Assembly: GCA_016271365.2 (NCBI GenBank)
Contig: CM028131.1
Span: forward strand, 284,082,001-284,146,000
Source: Neoceratodus forsteri
Taxonomy: Eukaryota; Chordata; Ceratodontiformes; Ceratodontidae
Length of the DNA: 64,000 nucleotides
Reading direction: 5' to 3'
The translations under genes were made by a program, and so were the position numbers. Position 1 is the first letter of the stretch, and the number at the start of each line of letters is the position of its first letter. The notes below the pieces were generated by a model that was given only the letters and a program-made list of their open reading frames with translations, made no database searches and had not been told where the DNA came from. Shown piece by piece: positions 22,181-32,750 of the stretch.

Positions 22181-25100
22181 ATGGCAGCTTTAAAGTTTGC
22201 TTCTTTCAATGTCTGTAGTCTTAAGACATTTCACAGACAGATATCCATCTTCACATATCTCACCTCTTTGCATTTGGATATCATATTTCTGCAAGAGACT
22301 GGATCTCTTCTATCTCTGAGGAGCAAAGGTTGAAAAGACTATGGACCTGTGGCCCTCCTTTTGGTCATATAGTACAGAAACTGCAGATGGTGTGGCCATA
22401 TTGTTTGGTAACTCTTCTTTTAAAATTCTGAAAATCATAGATTTGTTCCCTGGAAGGACTCTCATATTGGACTGTGTATGGGGTGATTATTTTTTAGCTT
22501 TCTTAATGTTTATGCTCCACAGACTAAATCAGGCCGCATTGCCTTATTTTCTGACATTAAACCCTTTTGTTTACAAAGAGACATTTAGTGTGGGGAGGGT
22601 TTTAACTGCTCTCTTGATATCCAGTTTCGTGAGGATCAAGGTAAAAAGTGTATTGTGATTCATACGCCTTATTTGAAGTGGTAACAGCTGCTGGACTTCT
22701 AGATGTTTTCCGTAGCTTATACCCGTAGGTGGAAACACTTATCATAGACACACCTTTGCCACTAGAATTGACATGTTTTTATTTCACACTATCTTCACAT
22801 TGTGTCCTGTGTTATTGCTCCAGTGGAATTCTCTGACCATCATGTTTTTTTGTACTTTATCCCTACATATCTTCCTCCCAGATTGTATTCCGGCATATCA
22901 CGCTGGAGACTGAATACTTCCTTTCTTTCAGACCGGTTTATTTTTCAAAATTGGATTTTTCTTAGCTGCCAAATCCTCTACTTTAGCCCTCTTTGATTCC
23001 CCATATGAATGGTGGAAGCAATTTAAGATTGAGGTTAAACATTTATTTCAGTCCTGGGGTAAAACAAAGGTACGGGATGATTATAGGAAATATTTATTTC
23101 TACGGAACCAATTATACAGGCTTGTGTCCCTTCCCCCACAGGATTATGTTCGCTCTCTTTCTCAAATCAAAGTTATTAAGCAACAAATGAAATACTACCA
23201 ATACAATAGGGCCAAGTCTTTATATATGGAATTTCGTTTTTCTTGTAAAAAATCACCAATGGCTGATCCTTTCCATGCATGCAAAACTCACTTAAAAGAT
23301 ACTCTCATGACTGGTTTGTTTGATGCAACTGGTGACCTAATTACCTCTGATTTAGGTATGTTACGGACTGTGCAGGGCTACAGTCAGACTTATTTTTCAT
23401 CCCCCCAGGTATTACATCCGGATTCTCTTTCAAGTACGGTTTTTTCTTCCCTCCCAAAGGTATCTCAGGATTTGGTCCGATCTTTACAATTACCTATTTC
23501 CTCTACTGAGGTACTTGAAGTCATTAAACAATTAAAGCTTGGATCATCCCCTGGTATGGATGGAATACCGAATGAATTTTATAAAAAATGTATTAACTTT
23601 ATGGGTTTTTTTCTGCCTATAGTGTATAATTGTTATCTATCCTCAGAGATCCCTTGTCCAGAATTTTCATTATCCTTAATGACCTTTCTTTATAAAAAAG
23701 GTGATAAGTTTTTATTTTCTAATTGGAGACCGATTTGTCTGTTAAATAGTGACTATAAAATTTTAACTAAAATCCTGAACAATAGAGTAGAGAGATTAGC
23801 CAGACTTTTGATTCACCCTGCACAAACCTGTGCGATTAAAAATAGGAAAATACAGCATAATCTTTTTTTACTTCGTGATCTTTTCGCTTCTCAGCAAAAT
23901 TTTTCTTCTCTGAAATTATTGCGGCTTTGGATCAATCCAAGCCGTTCGATGCAGTTAGCCATTCTTATTTATATTTTGTGCTTTCTTCCTATGGAATCCC
24001 TGATGTTTTTGTACGATGGATTTCATTGTTATACACTTCTGCTGTTTCAATTCCAGTAGTAAATGGGTTATTAGGAGAGAATATCAGGATTTCTCGAGGA
24101 GTTAGGCAGGGATGTCCCTTAAGCCCCTTATTATACACTTCGCTTTTGGATCCAGTGATTAGGAGCATTGTTAATGATACTTCTATTCTGGTATTGCCTT
24201 CAGTGGGGCCTTGAATTGATTAAGGTTACTGCTTTTGAGATGATGTAACCCTTCTTTTAAGCTGACCCCACCTCTTTGCAGAGAGCCTTGGAAATTTTTT
24301 TTTTTTGGCAGATACTCTGGTGCCTCTCTAAATTTTACTTAAAAGTTTTGTGATGCAATTAGGACAGTTGGCTCCTGACCTATCCCATTGTTTTCACATT
24401 CCTCTTGTCACAGGGCCTCAGAAAATACTTGGTGTTTGGTTTGGGATGAACAACATGGAAATCTATAATTGGGACAAGCAGATAACTGTAGGTCAAACTA
24501 AAGTTAATCAGTGGAAACACTGGAAATTTGGAAAAAAAAAAGGGTCTTGATCATTAAAAAATTTGTTTTGCCCATTTTTCTTTACTTAAGTCACCTCTTT
24601 CCACCTCCAGTTTTTCTCGAAACTAGGATTTATAGTGTTTTTTTTCAGATGTTGTGGGGCAATAGACTGAACCCGGTGAAGAGAGAGTTTACGTATCTTC
24701 GCTGCAGAGAAGGGGGATTACATATGATTAATCCTATAGTTTTTTTTCACTCTATCTTTCTTTTTTTCCTTTTCTTTCATCTGGCAGGTACCATCTCTTC
24801 CTTGGCAGTTCTGGATCAAATCCATTTGGCATAAGTATTTTTTAAATGGTCCATTCTCCCTAAGTTACTATTGTCGGATAATATACCACAATATGGCGTC
24901 TCTACTTTAAAGAAATTACATCAATGGAAGATTCCTTTACAGAAGCTACAGTCCTTACACGAAGTCCTTTTATGAATACATTGTATATGATGTTCAGAAA
25001 ATATCACTGCTTTTTCCACTCTGTTCTCCGTCTAATATGCAATATGTGCTTCATAAATTATCTGATAATAGGATTTTGTTCAAAACTTGGGATATTATAT

Positions 25101-25565
25101 GGATTTCTGCTCATGGTAGGTTAGAGTCCGAGGAAATCTGAAATATAAACCTGTCACTGACGGATACTGTTTAAGACAAGCTTGTGTTGCTACTGAAGAG
25201 AGTCAATCTCATTTTTTATCGACTGTCCTTATAGTCAGCAGTTTTGGGACTTCACAGCTAGTCGCTGGCATATGCCTCACTTACGCTTCTATTTCTTATT
25301 GTACTCTAGTGTTGGGTGTTTATCTGGGTGATTGGGATAGATATCATAGAAGCACGTTGAATGTTTTTGCACTTTTACAATATTATTTATGGCAAGCCCG
25401 TTGCTCTTTGTATTACAACAATCTCATACTGATTTTGCTGTTATTCTTTCTACTATTGTGAATGACTTACAAACTGTTCATTGTCAGGATTGTAAAAATA
25501 TTCTACTTCTTATGTTTCTTATTTATGGAAAGGTTTTTCCTTTTTTTGATTTTTCTTGTTCTCTC
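22181..25565 (+). pseudogene. Tx1-like LINE ORF2 (endonuclease-RT)
   Basis: Starts ATG at 22181 (MAALKFASFNVCSLK), 11 bp after the ORF1 stop. The endonuclease shows FASFNVCSLK, LDIIFLQET with the catalytic glutamate, FLNVYAPQ, and FSDHHVF near 22830 in place of the SDH motif. The best preserved block, 23124-24059, carries the linker (LKLGSSPGMDGIPNEFYK), LMTFLYKKGDKFLFSNWRPI, LLNSDYKILTKILNNR and QTCAIKNRKIQHNL. After frame changes come ISRGVRQGCPLSPLLYT (24090-24140), then a damaged catalytic box at about 24230-24260, where one lost base turns AFADDVTLLL out of frame. C-terminal blocks are LGVWFGMNN and IIKKFVLPIFLYL...FFQMLWGNR. This protein nicks DNA and primes reverse transcription on it in the intact family. 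Confidence 0.85.
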
Positions 25566-25648
25566 TAAGATTTGTTCTGTATTATTTTATTTCCTTTTTT
25601 TGTTTAAATGTGATGTTTGGTTTTTTTGCCTAATAAAATTCCCCTACT

Positions 25649-25895
25649 CTTTTCGATAAGTGCCATGGGATCTTTAACATCCACCTGAACTACCACCAAT
25701 CCAGGCAGATGGGACCTCGGTTTAACGTCTCATCCGAAAGACGGCACCTCAAAAGTGCAGCACCCCTCTCATGCTGCACTACAGTGTCAGTACTGGGATA
25801 TTAACCCAAGTGCCAGATGTGGGAACTGAACCCACGGCCCTCTGATCTCCCGGCCTCAGAGGCGAGTGTGCTACCTACTGAGCCACTGACACTGT
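25649..25895 (-). mobile_element. V-SINE copy 1, head and core
   Basis: On the minus strand the head is tRNA-like: AGTGGCTCAGTAGGTAGCAC (A box), GGGTTCAGTTCCCAC (B box). The V-SINE core follows: CTTTCGGATGAGACGTTAAA, CCGAGGTCCCATCTGCCTG and GATGTTAAAGATCCCATGGC. The core breaks at AAAAGAGTAGGGG, where the Tx1-like LINE entered, and continues at 20307. V-SINEs with this core are known from sharks, bony fishes and lungfishes. The head lies 15 bp from the tRNA-Gly gene. Confidence 0.9.
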
Positions 25896-25910
25896 CCAAA
25901 ATATACCCCA

Positions 25911-25981
25911 GCATTGGCCGGGAATCGAACCCAGGTCAACTGCTTGGAAGGCAGCTATGCTCACCACTATACCACCAATGC
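25911..25981 (-). tRNA. tRNA-Gly (anticodon TCC)
   Basis: The 71-nt minus-strand sequence folds as a standard cloverleaf. The acceptor stem is GCATTGG/CCAATGC, fully paired. The A box TGGTATAGTGGTGAGC is followed by the anticodon loop CTTCCAA (anticodon TCC), and the B box is GGTTCGATTCC in the T arm, with one T-G wobble in the T stem. It is almost identical to the vertebrate tRNA-Gly-TCC type. The third acceptor pair is A-T where I recall G-C in the mammalian gene, a paired change that keeps the stem. A TTTT terminator for RNA polymerase III follows at 25898-25901 (minus strand), about 10 nt downstream. No intron. The gene looks functional. It sits between the V-SINE head and a minisatellite. 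Confidence 0.93.
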
Positions 25982-25984
25982 TCC

Positions 25985-27600
25985 ACAACGGTTAACGGTT
26001 TAACGGTTGAGGGTGGGGAGCCTGTGCAGTTATTGTCAAAGGGTGGGTGGTCAGTGCCGTGACTGCCAGGTGGGAGGCAGGACTGTAACTTTTAGGAGTT
26101 GGGGGGGAGTGTTGTGACTGTGGGGGTGGGGATTACTGCTGTGTCTGTCTGTAGAGGGTATCAGCCCTGTGACTGTCACGGATGTAGGGGGACAGTGCTT
26201 TGACTATGGTGGTTGGTAGTGTTGTGACTGTTGGGGTTAGAGGTAAGTGCTGTCACTGTTGGGGGATGAGGATCAGCACTGTGACTGTCGGGTAGGTGGC
26301 CACCGTGACTGATAGGGGAAGGTGTTAGTTCTGTGACTATTGAAGGGTGGTACAGTTCTGTGACTGTCGGGGGGGCAGTCCTGTGACTATTGTGGGTGAG
26401 GAGGCAGTGCTGTACCTGTTGTGGATGGGGGTCAGTCACGGTGACCATTAGGAGTAATGGAGTCAGTGCTGTCATCATCAGGAGATGGGAATTAGTGATG
26501 TGACTGATGGTAGGGGTGTCAGTTCTGTGACTTTTGGAGGTGAGGCGGCTGTGCTGTGACTGTTGGGGATTGATGATCAGTGCTGTAAGATGGGATGGGG
26601 TGCAGTGTTGTGATTCTCAGGGGTGTATGGTCATTGCTGTAACTGCCAGGTTGAGGGGGGTAGGAGAGCAGTTCTGTGACTATTGGGAATACTGAGAAAC
26701 TGTTGCGACTCTCAGGGGTGTCGAGCAGCGCTGTGACTGCCAGAGGTGGGTAGTCTTTGTCAAGATTGTCAGTGGAGGTGTTAGTCCTGTGATTGTTGGT
26801 GGGGTGATACAATCCTGTAATGGAGGGTTCAATCCTGTGCTTGTAGGGAGGGGTGATACAGTCCTGTTACCATAAGTTTGGGGTACAGTCCTGTGACTGT
26901 GTGTGTGTGTGGGGGGTAAAACAGTCCTGTGACTTGGGGACAGTCCTGTGACTGTGTGTGGGGGTGGTCCAGTCCAATAAATGTTGGGGGGGTGGTCATT
27001 GCAGTAACTGATGGTGGATGGTGTCAGTACTGTAACTGTTAGAGCAGTGGTACAGTCCAGTGATTGTCGGGAGGAGAGTCTGTTATGTAACTGTCAGGGA
27101 TAGGGTTTCATTTATGTGACTATCAGGGTGAGGGTCATTCCTCTGACTTTTGGGAGGTCTGCTTCTGTGCAGTTCTACAACTTTGAGGATGGAAGCATTT
27201 GCAGGAAGTTGTACATATGGAAAGAAGGTTGTATAAGGCACCAAACTAGTGACTGTTCAGGGGGATGTTGCTGTCCTGACAGTGTGGGTGGTCATCAGTG
27301 CTGTGATGTACAGTGTGGTGACTGGTAGGGGTGGGGATTGTTGCTGTGACTGTCTGTGGAAAGTGTCATCCATGTGACTGTTGGGGATATGGGTACAGTG
27401 ATGTCATGGTGGTGGGGTGTAGTGCTGTGATTGTTGGGAATGGGGATCGGTTCTGTGACTGTCAGGCATGAGTGCTCAGTGCTGTGACTGACAGTGGAGG
27501 GTGTCAGTCCTGTAACTGTCTGAGGGGGTACAGTCCTACGACTGTCAAGGGTGGGATGGTCAGTCCTGTGATGGTGAGGGGTCTGTGCTGTGGCTGTTGT
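25985..27600. repeat. GT-rich minisatellite, main array (1.6 kb)
   Basis: Dozens of degenerate units of roughly 28-60 bp built on CAGT(C/G)CTGTGACTGTYGGGGGTG-like sequence. G-rich runs (for example GTTGGGGGGGTGG near 26980) vary in length. The same unit occurs at 19940-20117 on the other side of the V-SINE. The array starts after a small AACGGTT triplication at 25987-26008. The open frames within it are repeat artefacts. Strong G/C strand asymmetry is evident, with G on the plus strand. Confidence 0.9.
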
Positions 27601-28030
27601 GTAAGTAGTGTAGAGTGGTGCACAAGTAAAGGAAAAGGCGGTGTATAAGCAAAGCAGCCAGCTTGCAATAACAAAAGAAAAGAATGCTCAGCACTCCTAG
27701 ATTCAGTTTTACATGCAAAGTGCAAGATTTATTTTCCAGCAACATGCCTGGCATGCACCCATGAGGCTAGCACTTCAGACCTTCAGTGGCCCTTCTACAG
27801 AGGACAGGTCTGAGGATTAAAAATGGTGCATCTCATTTATACAGAAATGTCAAAGTGATATACACCACACACTAAAACAACATGCAAGTCAAGGTGAAAA
27901 CAATGGTAACAAACATTTCATTATTTTGTTTTTTTTTTGCATTTTGTTTTTTACACTCATGTTAAACATTTGCTGATAATAGCATACTACTTAAAATTAA
28001 CATAATGCTCCCCTCCCATTTGGGGGCTTA
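27601..28030. other. Unassigned, possibly a dispersed-repeat 3' end on minus strand
   Basis: The minus strand at 27830-27680 reads GTAGAAGGGCCACTGAAGGT...TTGCTGGAAAATAAATCTTG...AGGAGTGCTGAGCATTC. This looks like the 3' end of a dispersed repeat with a polyadenylation-type AATAAA. I cannot name the family. From 27850 to 28030 the sequence is AT-rich without features. Confidence 0.3.
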
Positions 28031-28393
28031 CCTTAACAGAGCCTCCAGGTGTTCTTCCACTGCCTCCCGGTGTCTGCCCGCTCTCCACGGCACTTTGCCA
28101 TTCCCGCAGAGCACCCTGTTTAATTGAGCCCTGCAGGGCCCACAAAATCCATCTGAAAGCAGCCGGTATGTTTTCAGAGTCACTGCTCGCAGGCTCACAA
28201 AGGATACATTGCGCATCCGACCCCCGATGCAGTCAAAAGTTAAAATTGTGTCTTCACTGGTTCCTGGTGCCACGTTAAGTTCAAAAAGGCACCGAGGACA
28301 CAAAGCAAGGAAAAAGATTTTTTTTTTCTTAAAAAAACAAATAGGCAGATGCCTAAAGCACTGCCTCTGGGGTACAGCAAAGCAGGAAGTCAA
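28028..28393 (-). CDS. Unrecognised 121-codon open frame with a donor-like site
   Basis: I do not recognise this product. The frame includes a C-P-R-C pair and later F-C-G-P-C and C-G-N-G, suggesting a possible metal-binding fold. The last 70 residues (from TSEDTILTFDCIGG to HLEALLR) have a less repetitive composition than the surrounding chance frames. The frame ends at a strong splice-donor-like sequence (AAG|GTAAGC, boundary at 28032/28031 on the minus strand). No convincing acceptor with a polypyrimidine tract was found upstream; the best AG is near 28262. It might be an exon of a host gene, a transposon exon or chance. The neighbouring LTR-like copy 3 may overlap its 5' part. Confidence 0.25.
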   Translation of the reverse strand: MTSCFAVPQRQCFRHLPICFFKKKKIFFLALCPRCLFELNVAPGTSEDTILTFDCIGGRMRNVSFVSLRAVTLKTYRLLSDGFCGPCRAQLNRVLCGNGKVPWRAGRHREAVEEHLEALLR

Positions 28394-28429
28394 AGGGCAA
28401 AGGGCAGGGCAGTAAGCCCTTCATAAATA

Positions 28430-30030
28430 TTCATAAGCTCTGCAGAATGTTTCCTAGGGGCAGTGTGTTACAGGAGCAGTGACTCCCTAAGGGTACCAAA
28501 TATTTTGTTAAGAGTGGGCTCATTTAAAAGAAAACCGTTGGGGCTACAAAACAGTGGGGAAAGCAAATTGAAATACTGTTGCTCCTGGCTGCACCAGAAC
28601 TTTTATGTGTGGAGGACACTGATTTGGGCTGCCTAGACTTAAACTGCAGCCACCAATTTTGTGCCTATTACCCAACTGGAAGCCAGGATTTAAAAGAAGC
28701 TCTTGGGACAATGCCAGAGACTTATGGGGATTAACTGGGACAATTTCTAGGTGCCAGAAAGCTAGCCAGTTAAGATCTGGTGACTGTTTAAGACAGCTTT
28801 GGCAGCCAATGGGATTTCTGGTACTTAGCCCCATACAAAGGGGCAACTGCTCATTTTGCTCAGATTTGAGAGATTCATCCAGGAGTTCAGTTTGAGCCTC
28901 TGGGGAGCTTGTCAGCTCTCAGAGGTTAGGCCTGCCAGGCCTAGAATTTTCCAGTCGTCAGTCTGCCGGTCTAAGTGTCCAGTTGGCCCACGTTTGGGGT
29001 CACAGCAGTAGGGGATTCAAGCAACATCCAAGCTGAAATCAGGATCAACCTGCAAGCTAGCTGGAAGGACCAGAAGAGAACAGAGCCTTACATATAAATG
29101 AGCTTAGTTTGCAAGGTGTTTGCGCAGCCGAGTAGTTCGAGATGTTCGGTTTGCATGTTTTCAGCCAGTGATAAATTGCTCCTGCATCCTGAAGACCAGC
29201 ATTTCAACGAGGACCACGAGGGAATTCTCCTCCTGCTTCATCAAGCCATCTGCAACAGATCTCACTTCATCGGATCATCACTTGGTCTGGGTAGTGTGAG
29301 TACAAACAGGGTAGCTCCCTGCAATAAAGCTGCAGTCATTGTGTGTCATCTGATTATTTGTTTGGGTTTATTACAATGAGCTGAGCCATCCGGCTCCAGA
29401 TTATAAATTCTGGGTTTGAGTGCATGCTAAGTGTTTCTTTCCTCAGGGCCCCAACAATCAGCTGCAACGCCTGCCTACCCTGGGCAACACTTCAGGCTAG
29501 CCTGCTATTCTAAACTGGGTACTCAGGGTTGTGTGACTGTAAAGAAGGGACTCTTTGTGCATGCATTTTCAGCCTGAAATAATCAGATCCAGTAATCAAC
29601 TGCTAGATTCATGCCCATCCCTCTTCATATCCCCTAAATAAATCAAATTGTTGTTTTACAGTTTAAATCTGGCTATTGTGCACCTTCTTGGAGGGATACA
29701 ATACTGTCGTTGCATTGTTGCATCATTGGCCTTATTTTACAGGGGGTCTCCAGGGCAGCTGTGAAGGATCCAGCCCTGGTGGTAAGTGCAAGGGTATGTC
29801 AAGTCATCACTGATATATGGTACATGTGAATGTTTTGCTGCTGTACTGTTTAGGCCACTAGAGGGTTGTGGGGGTTATAGCATCCTGGAGGGCTATACCA
29901 ACAGTGGTTACGCTACCCCAGAACCACTACTCTGGGTGGAGGCACCTGTTGAAAGAGCTCAGTCCCTCAACCTGTGCCTAGTCACCAGGCAGGTTAGTAG
30001 CCCATAGGATAGTGCCACCTAGGGGTTACA
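28430..30030 (+). mobile_element. LTR-like repeat, copy 3
   Basis: Landmarks shared with copy 1 appear in order: TTTCCTAGGGG (28451), TCTGGGTAGTGTGAGTACAA (donor-like, 29290), AGGGTAGCTCCCTGCAA, GAGCTGAGCCATCCGGCTCC, TTTCTTTCCTCAGGGCCCC, CCCTAAATAAATC, then TTATTTTACAG with a 39-bp segment (29743-29781) ending at GTAAGTGC. The end is CCACCTAGGGGTTACA at 30030. The 5' end is not clear; by alignment with copy 1 it should lie near 28280, but the TGTAACC terminus is not visible. Confidence 0.7.
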
Positions 30031-30845
30031 TTAAGCATATCTCTGTATCTTTTACTTCATTTAATTGTATACTTTTCCCTCTACAGCTATATATGTTTTA
30101 CCTCTTACACTGTACTATTCTCATTTCACTCTCTCCTCTCTATTGTTCCCACTACTGCATTTACTCCATATTAACCTTCTTCTCTTTACTTTTTCAGGTC
30201 TCACAGGATGTGAACTCCTTCCCCATCAGATAAGTATTACAATATGTCTAACCTGTCTTATCCTTCCTAGTAACTCTCTAAGAACTGAGGATCCTTTGTG
30301 ACCCCTTTCCTTTATTTTATTCTACAGGTTTAAGAAATGTAATCCCTTTATAACTCCTACCTCTGGCTCCATAGTACCCTGGTAAGAGACCCTGTACATA
30401 TTACCTATTCTTGATAGGTTTACTGTAACAGTGCAGCTACACCCATTATGGGAGGGTTGTATATACTGTATGTGTTAAGGTCATACATACTGCAGCATTT
30501 CCCCCCTGCATAAAACATTTTGCCTTGCCAGTTGACTCGGACAGGCTCTCAACCCTATCTCTACCTCCCCTGTCCATCACTCCCCTATCCCAAACCACAG
30601 AGCCCAAAGTTCCCATGGATTGCCTCCCTCCCCCATGATAGGGTGGCCAGAAAAGGGAGAACCATTCTTATCCCCACCCAGTCACTTACATCCACAACTC
30701 AGCCAGTCATCCAGGTGGTTGTTTGGGACAGAGGTAGCTGGCCAGGGAGTTTTATGGAGCCTGCACTAGCCATTTCTGCATTTCTCTTCTTGGAGTTCCT
30801 GCTTTCACCTGGGGAAGCCAAAGGTCAGAATCAGCATGCCTTTCC
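30031..30845. other. Unassigned stretch
   Basis: A CT-rich segment (30060-30260) is followed by mixed sequence. Several ACAG/GTAAG-like sites occur, but no coding or repeat signature was recognised. The open frame at 30520-30870 has no domain I can name. Confidence 0.3.
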
Positions 30846-30990
30846 ATGCAGGAACAGGACAGCTATGTGATGAGCGTTCGGTCTGCTTTCCGACCCCTGG
30901 CAACCTGGCATATTCCTGAACTTGGGTCACTAATGTGGCGGGCAATGCCCTAGCACCTCATCCCTCCATACCACTGGACCAGACAGGCCT
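30846..30990 (-). repeat. SINE-like repeat, copy 2
   Basis: Related to 8740-8934. On the minus strand: GGTCCAGTGGTATGGAGGGA as A-box candidate, GACCCAAGTTCAGGAATATG as B-box candidate, then CCAGGTTGCCAGGGGTCGG. Probably a tRNA-derived SINE; boundaries are approximate and no flanking duplication was found. Confidence 0.4.
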
Positions 30991-31210
30991 TATACTGCAG
31001 CAAATGAATTATTTGTTACTACTGGGACAGGTGATCAGACAACAATGGTGCCACTGCACACCAGGGAATGATTTTTATTAACAGGGCCAGCGATAAGAGG
31101 TGGGTTGTACAAGTGGACACCAGAGAATGTATTAATTTTAACAGGGCCAGCAATCACAGGTGGATACTGTTTGGCTGCCAGTTTTAAACAAAATATTGAG
31201 CTGCTTGAGG

Positions 31211-31211
<1 letters not shown>

Positions 31212-31303
<92 letters not shown>
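31212..31303. repeat. (TA)n microsatellite, about 92 bp
   Basis: An uninterrupted run of alternating T and A. Overlapping open frames made of Tyr-Ile repeats are artefacts of it. The flanking 30990-31210 contains two short similar segments (CACCAGGGAATGATTTTTATTAAC and CACCAGAGAATGTATTAATT), hinting at an old local duplication. Confidence 0.98.
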
Positions 31304-31306
<3 letters not shown>

Positions 31307-31354
31307 TCATATGGATTGCTCCTAACCCTAGTAAAATGTATTTATTTACTTGAT

Positions 31355-31770
31355 GAATTTTGTTGAGCAAGTAGGACCACTGAAACTAGAAATCCCTTTT
31401 TCAGGGGTGACCAGGAGTGGGTACAAATGGTAACCAACTGAAATTGAACCCAATGAAGGTCTTGGTGGTATTTTACTGAATGGGGGGAAACTGGCCAGGA
31501 TACCAGAGAAATACCCCTTATTCTTTTCAAGAAGTGCCATAGGATCTTTAACATCCATCTGAACAACCACCAGAACATGCAGAAGGGACCTCAGTTTAAC
31601 ATTTCATCTGAAAGACAGCACATCAGGAGTGCAGCAACTCCCTCATGCTGCACCACAGTGCAAGTATTGGGATTTAACCCAAGTGCCTGGTGTGGGGATA
31701 GAACCTACAGCCTTCGGATCTTCTAACCTCAGAGGTGAGTGTGCAACCTGCTGAGCCACTGACACTGAAA
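31355..31770 (-). mobile_element. V-SINE copy 2, uninterrupted
   Basis: Full V-SINE on the minus strand. Head: AGTGGCTCAGCAGGTTGCAC and a B-box remnant GGTTCTATCCC. Core: CTTTCAGATGAAATGTTAAA and GATGTTAAAGATCCTATGGC. Tail: CTGGTATCCTGGCCAGTTTC through to an A-rich end near 31355. It is more diverged than copy 1 and shows what the site looks like without the LINE insertion found in copy 1 (AAATACCCCTTATTCTTTTC here). It lies just downstream, in minus sense, of the Gypsy RNase H fragment. Confidence 0.9.
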
Positions 31771-31899
31771 ATAGTATTATACTGTCTTGTTGGCTCGGAC
31801 CAGAGTTTGTTCATTTTGTAGGTACTGTAGCTGGTAGCTGCTGCCTGCTGGTATTCTTTTTTTTGTTTACATTTTCAGTTTTTCCACCCCACTTATTTA

Positions 31900-32259
31900 T
31901 TCAGTCAGAAAATTAAATTACTAAGTCAGCTCAGTGGTGTGGAGGGCTGAGGCACCAGTAGCACATGTAATAATCACACAGACAAATGGAGTGCTCTGGT
32001 TAGTTTACTTGGTAGCACTGTACTGTATAGCATAAGTAGAACACTGGCAAAAGCATGGGCTACTGCCTGCCAGACAAGGGCTTTTATTGATAGCGTAGCA
32101 CATGCAAGTTCTTTACCACTTTGTACTGTACTTGCAAGTCATACCTTTGCAGTTTAGCATCAGTGTTGAATTCTTGGTGGGAATGTGGCCAGTGGTTTCT
32201 TGAAAAGGCTCTCTAGGGGTTTATGGTCAGATTCAACATGGAACTTTTGTCTGCCATAA
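31900..32259 (-). pseudogene. Gypsy pol: RNase H second half
   Basis: On the minus strand the sequence opens directly after the DIRS end with YGRQKFHVESDHKPLESLF, then KKPLATFPPRIQ and a damaged GKEL...A-x-L-S segment. This is the ESDHKPL motif and following part of Gypsy RNase H. The first half, ending ...IEKE-like...VFQN, stops at about 54246 on the other side of the DIRS element. The two pieces join in frame order, with the DIRS element as the interruption. Stops appear beyond 32180. Confidence 0.8.
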
Positions 32260-32287
32260 GAAAAATTACTTACCATAGTAATCTTGT

Positions 32288-32450
32288 TCCTTCCCAGTGA
32301 TACTCAGGTATTCAGAACTTCTGCAGTGTCCATTTAAGACTAAACTTCCGGAGAGAATTTGGAATGGTATGCAAATGATGGAATCTTTTCGCGTGCTATT
32401 TTCAAATGCTGCCTTGAACTAACTGGCTAGGTTCTAAACCCTCAGATTTC
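32288..32450. repeat. DIRS left inverted terminal repeat
   Basis: Reads TTGTTCCTTCCCAGTGATAC...TTCAGAACTTCTGCAGTG... and on to AACCCTCAGATTTC. It matches the reverse complement of 54081-54243 over about 165 bp with scattered differences. The outermost 32260-32287 (AGAAAAATTACTTACCATAG...) has no counterpart in the right repeat but is represented in the internal complementary region. Confidence 0.9.
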
Positions 32451-32750
32451 CTTAGAGCCTGGAAATACAGGCCTCAAAAACTAAACATCTATGTATAAAA
32501 ACCTTAATAATTAGAGATATAATAATAATGAAATAACACCAAAATGTCCCTAAGAGTAGGAAAAAGCCCCAAACTGGAGGTCATAAAATGTAACAGTACC
32601 CCTGAATGTCAGAAATCACCTGAAGGGGAAAAACAACAAAATGAACCCAAATCACAACAATAGTGCCTGATTGTGGCACCTATATAGTAGGTTACAAAAA
32701 CATTCCCAAGAATGCAGAGACTACTGGTTCTTGAAGGAACGGCAAGGTGG

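Larger units (their letters stand above)
20308..25635 (+). mobile_element. Tx1-like LINE, apparently full length (5.3 kb)
   Basis: The element lies between perfect 13-bp duplications (AAATTCCCCTACT) inside a V-SINE. It has a very short 5' leader of about 40 bp, ORF1, an 11-bp spacer and ORF2, and ends in GTTTTTTTGCCTAATA. The two-ORF layout and the ORF1 zinc-knuckle arrangement fit the Tx1 branch of the L1 group, many members of which integrate in specific target sequences. Several frameshifts and stops in both ORFs indicate it is no longer active, but its complete ends and intact duplication argue for a fairly recent insertion. Confidence 0.9.

Noticed and set aside
26176..26812. His/Thr/Pro-rich minus-strand open frames
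   Set aside because: They are translations of the minisatellite and contain its repeat period.
27745..27835. Second hammerhead-like or retrozyme-like end on the minus strand
   Set aside because: The sequence has CTGTAGA and GAAG where CTGATGA and GAAA are required, so the catalytic core is absent.
31035..31370. Open frames rich in Tyr-Ile repeats
   Set aside because: They are translations of the (TA)n microsatellite at 31212-31303.
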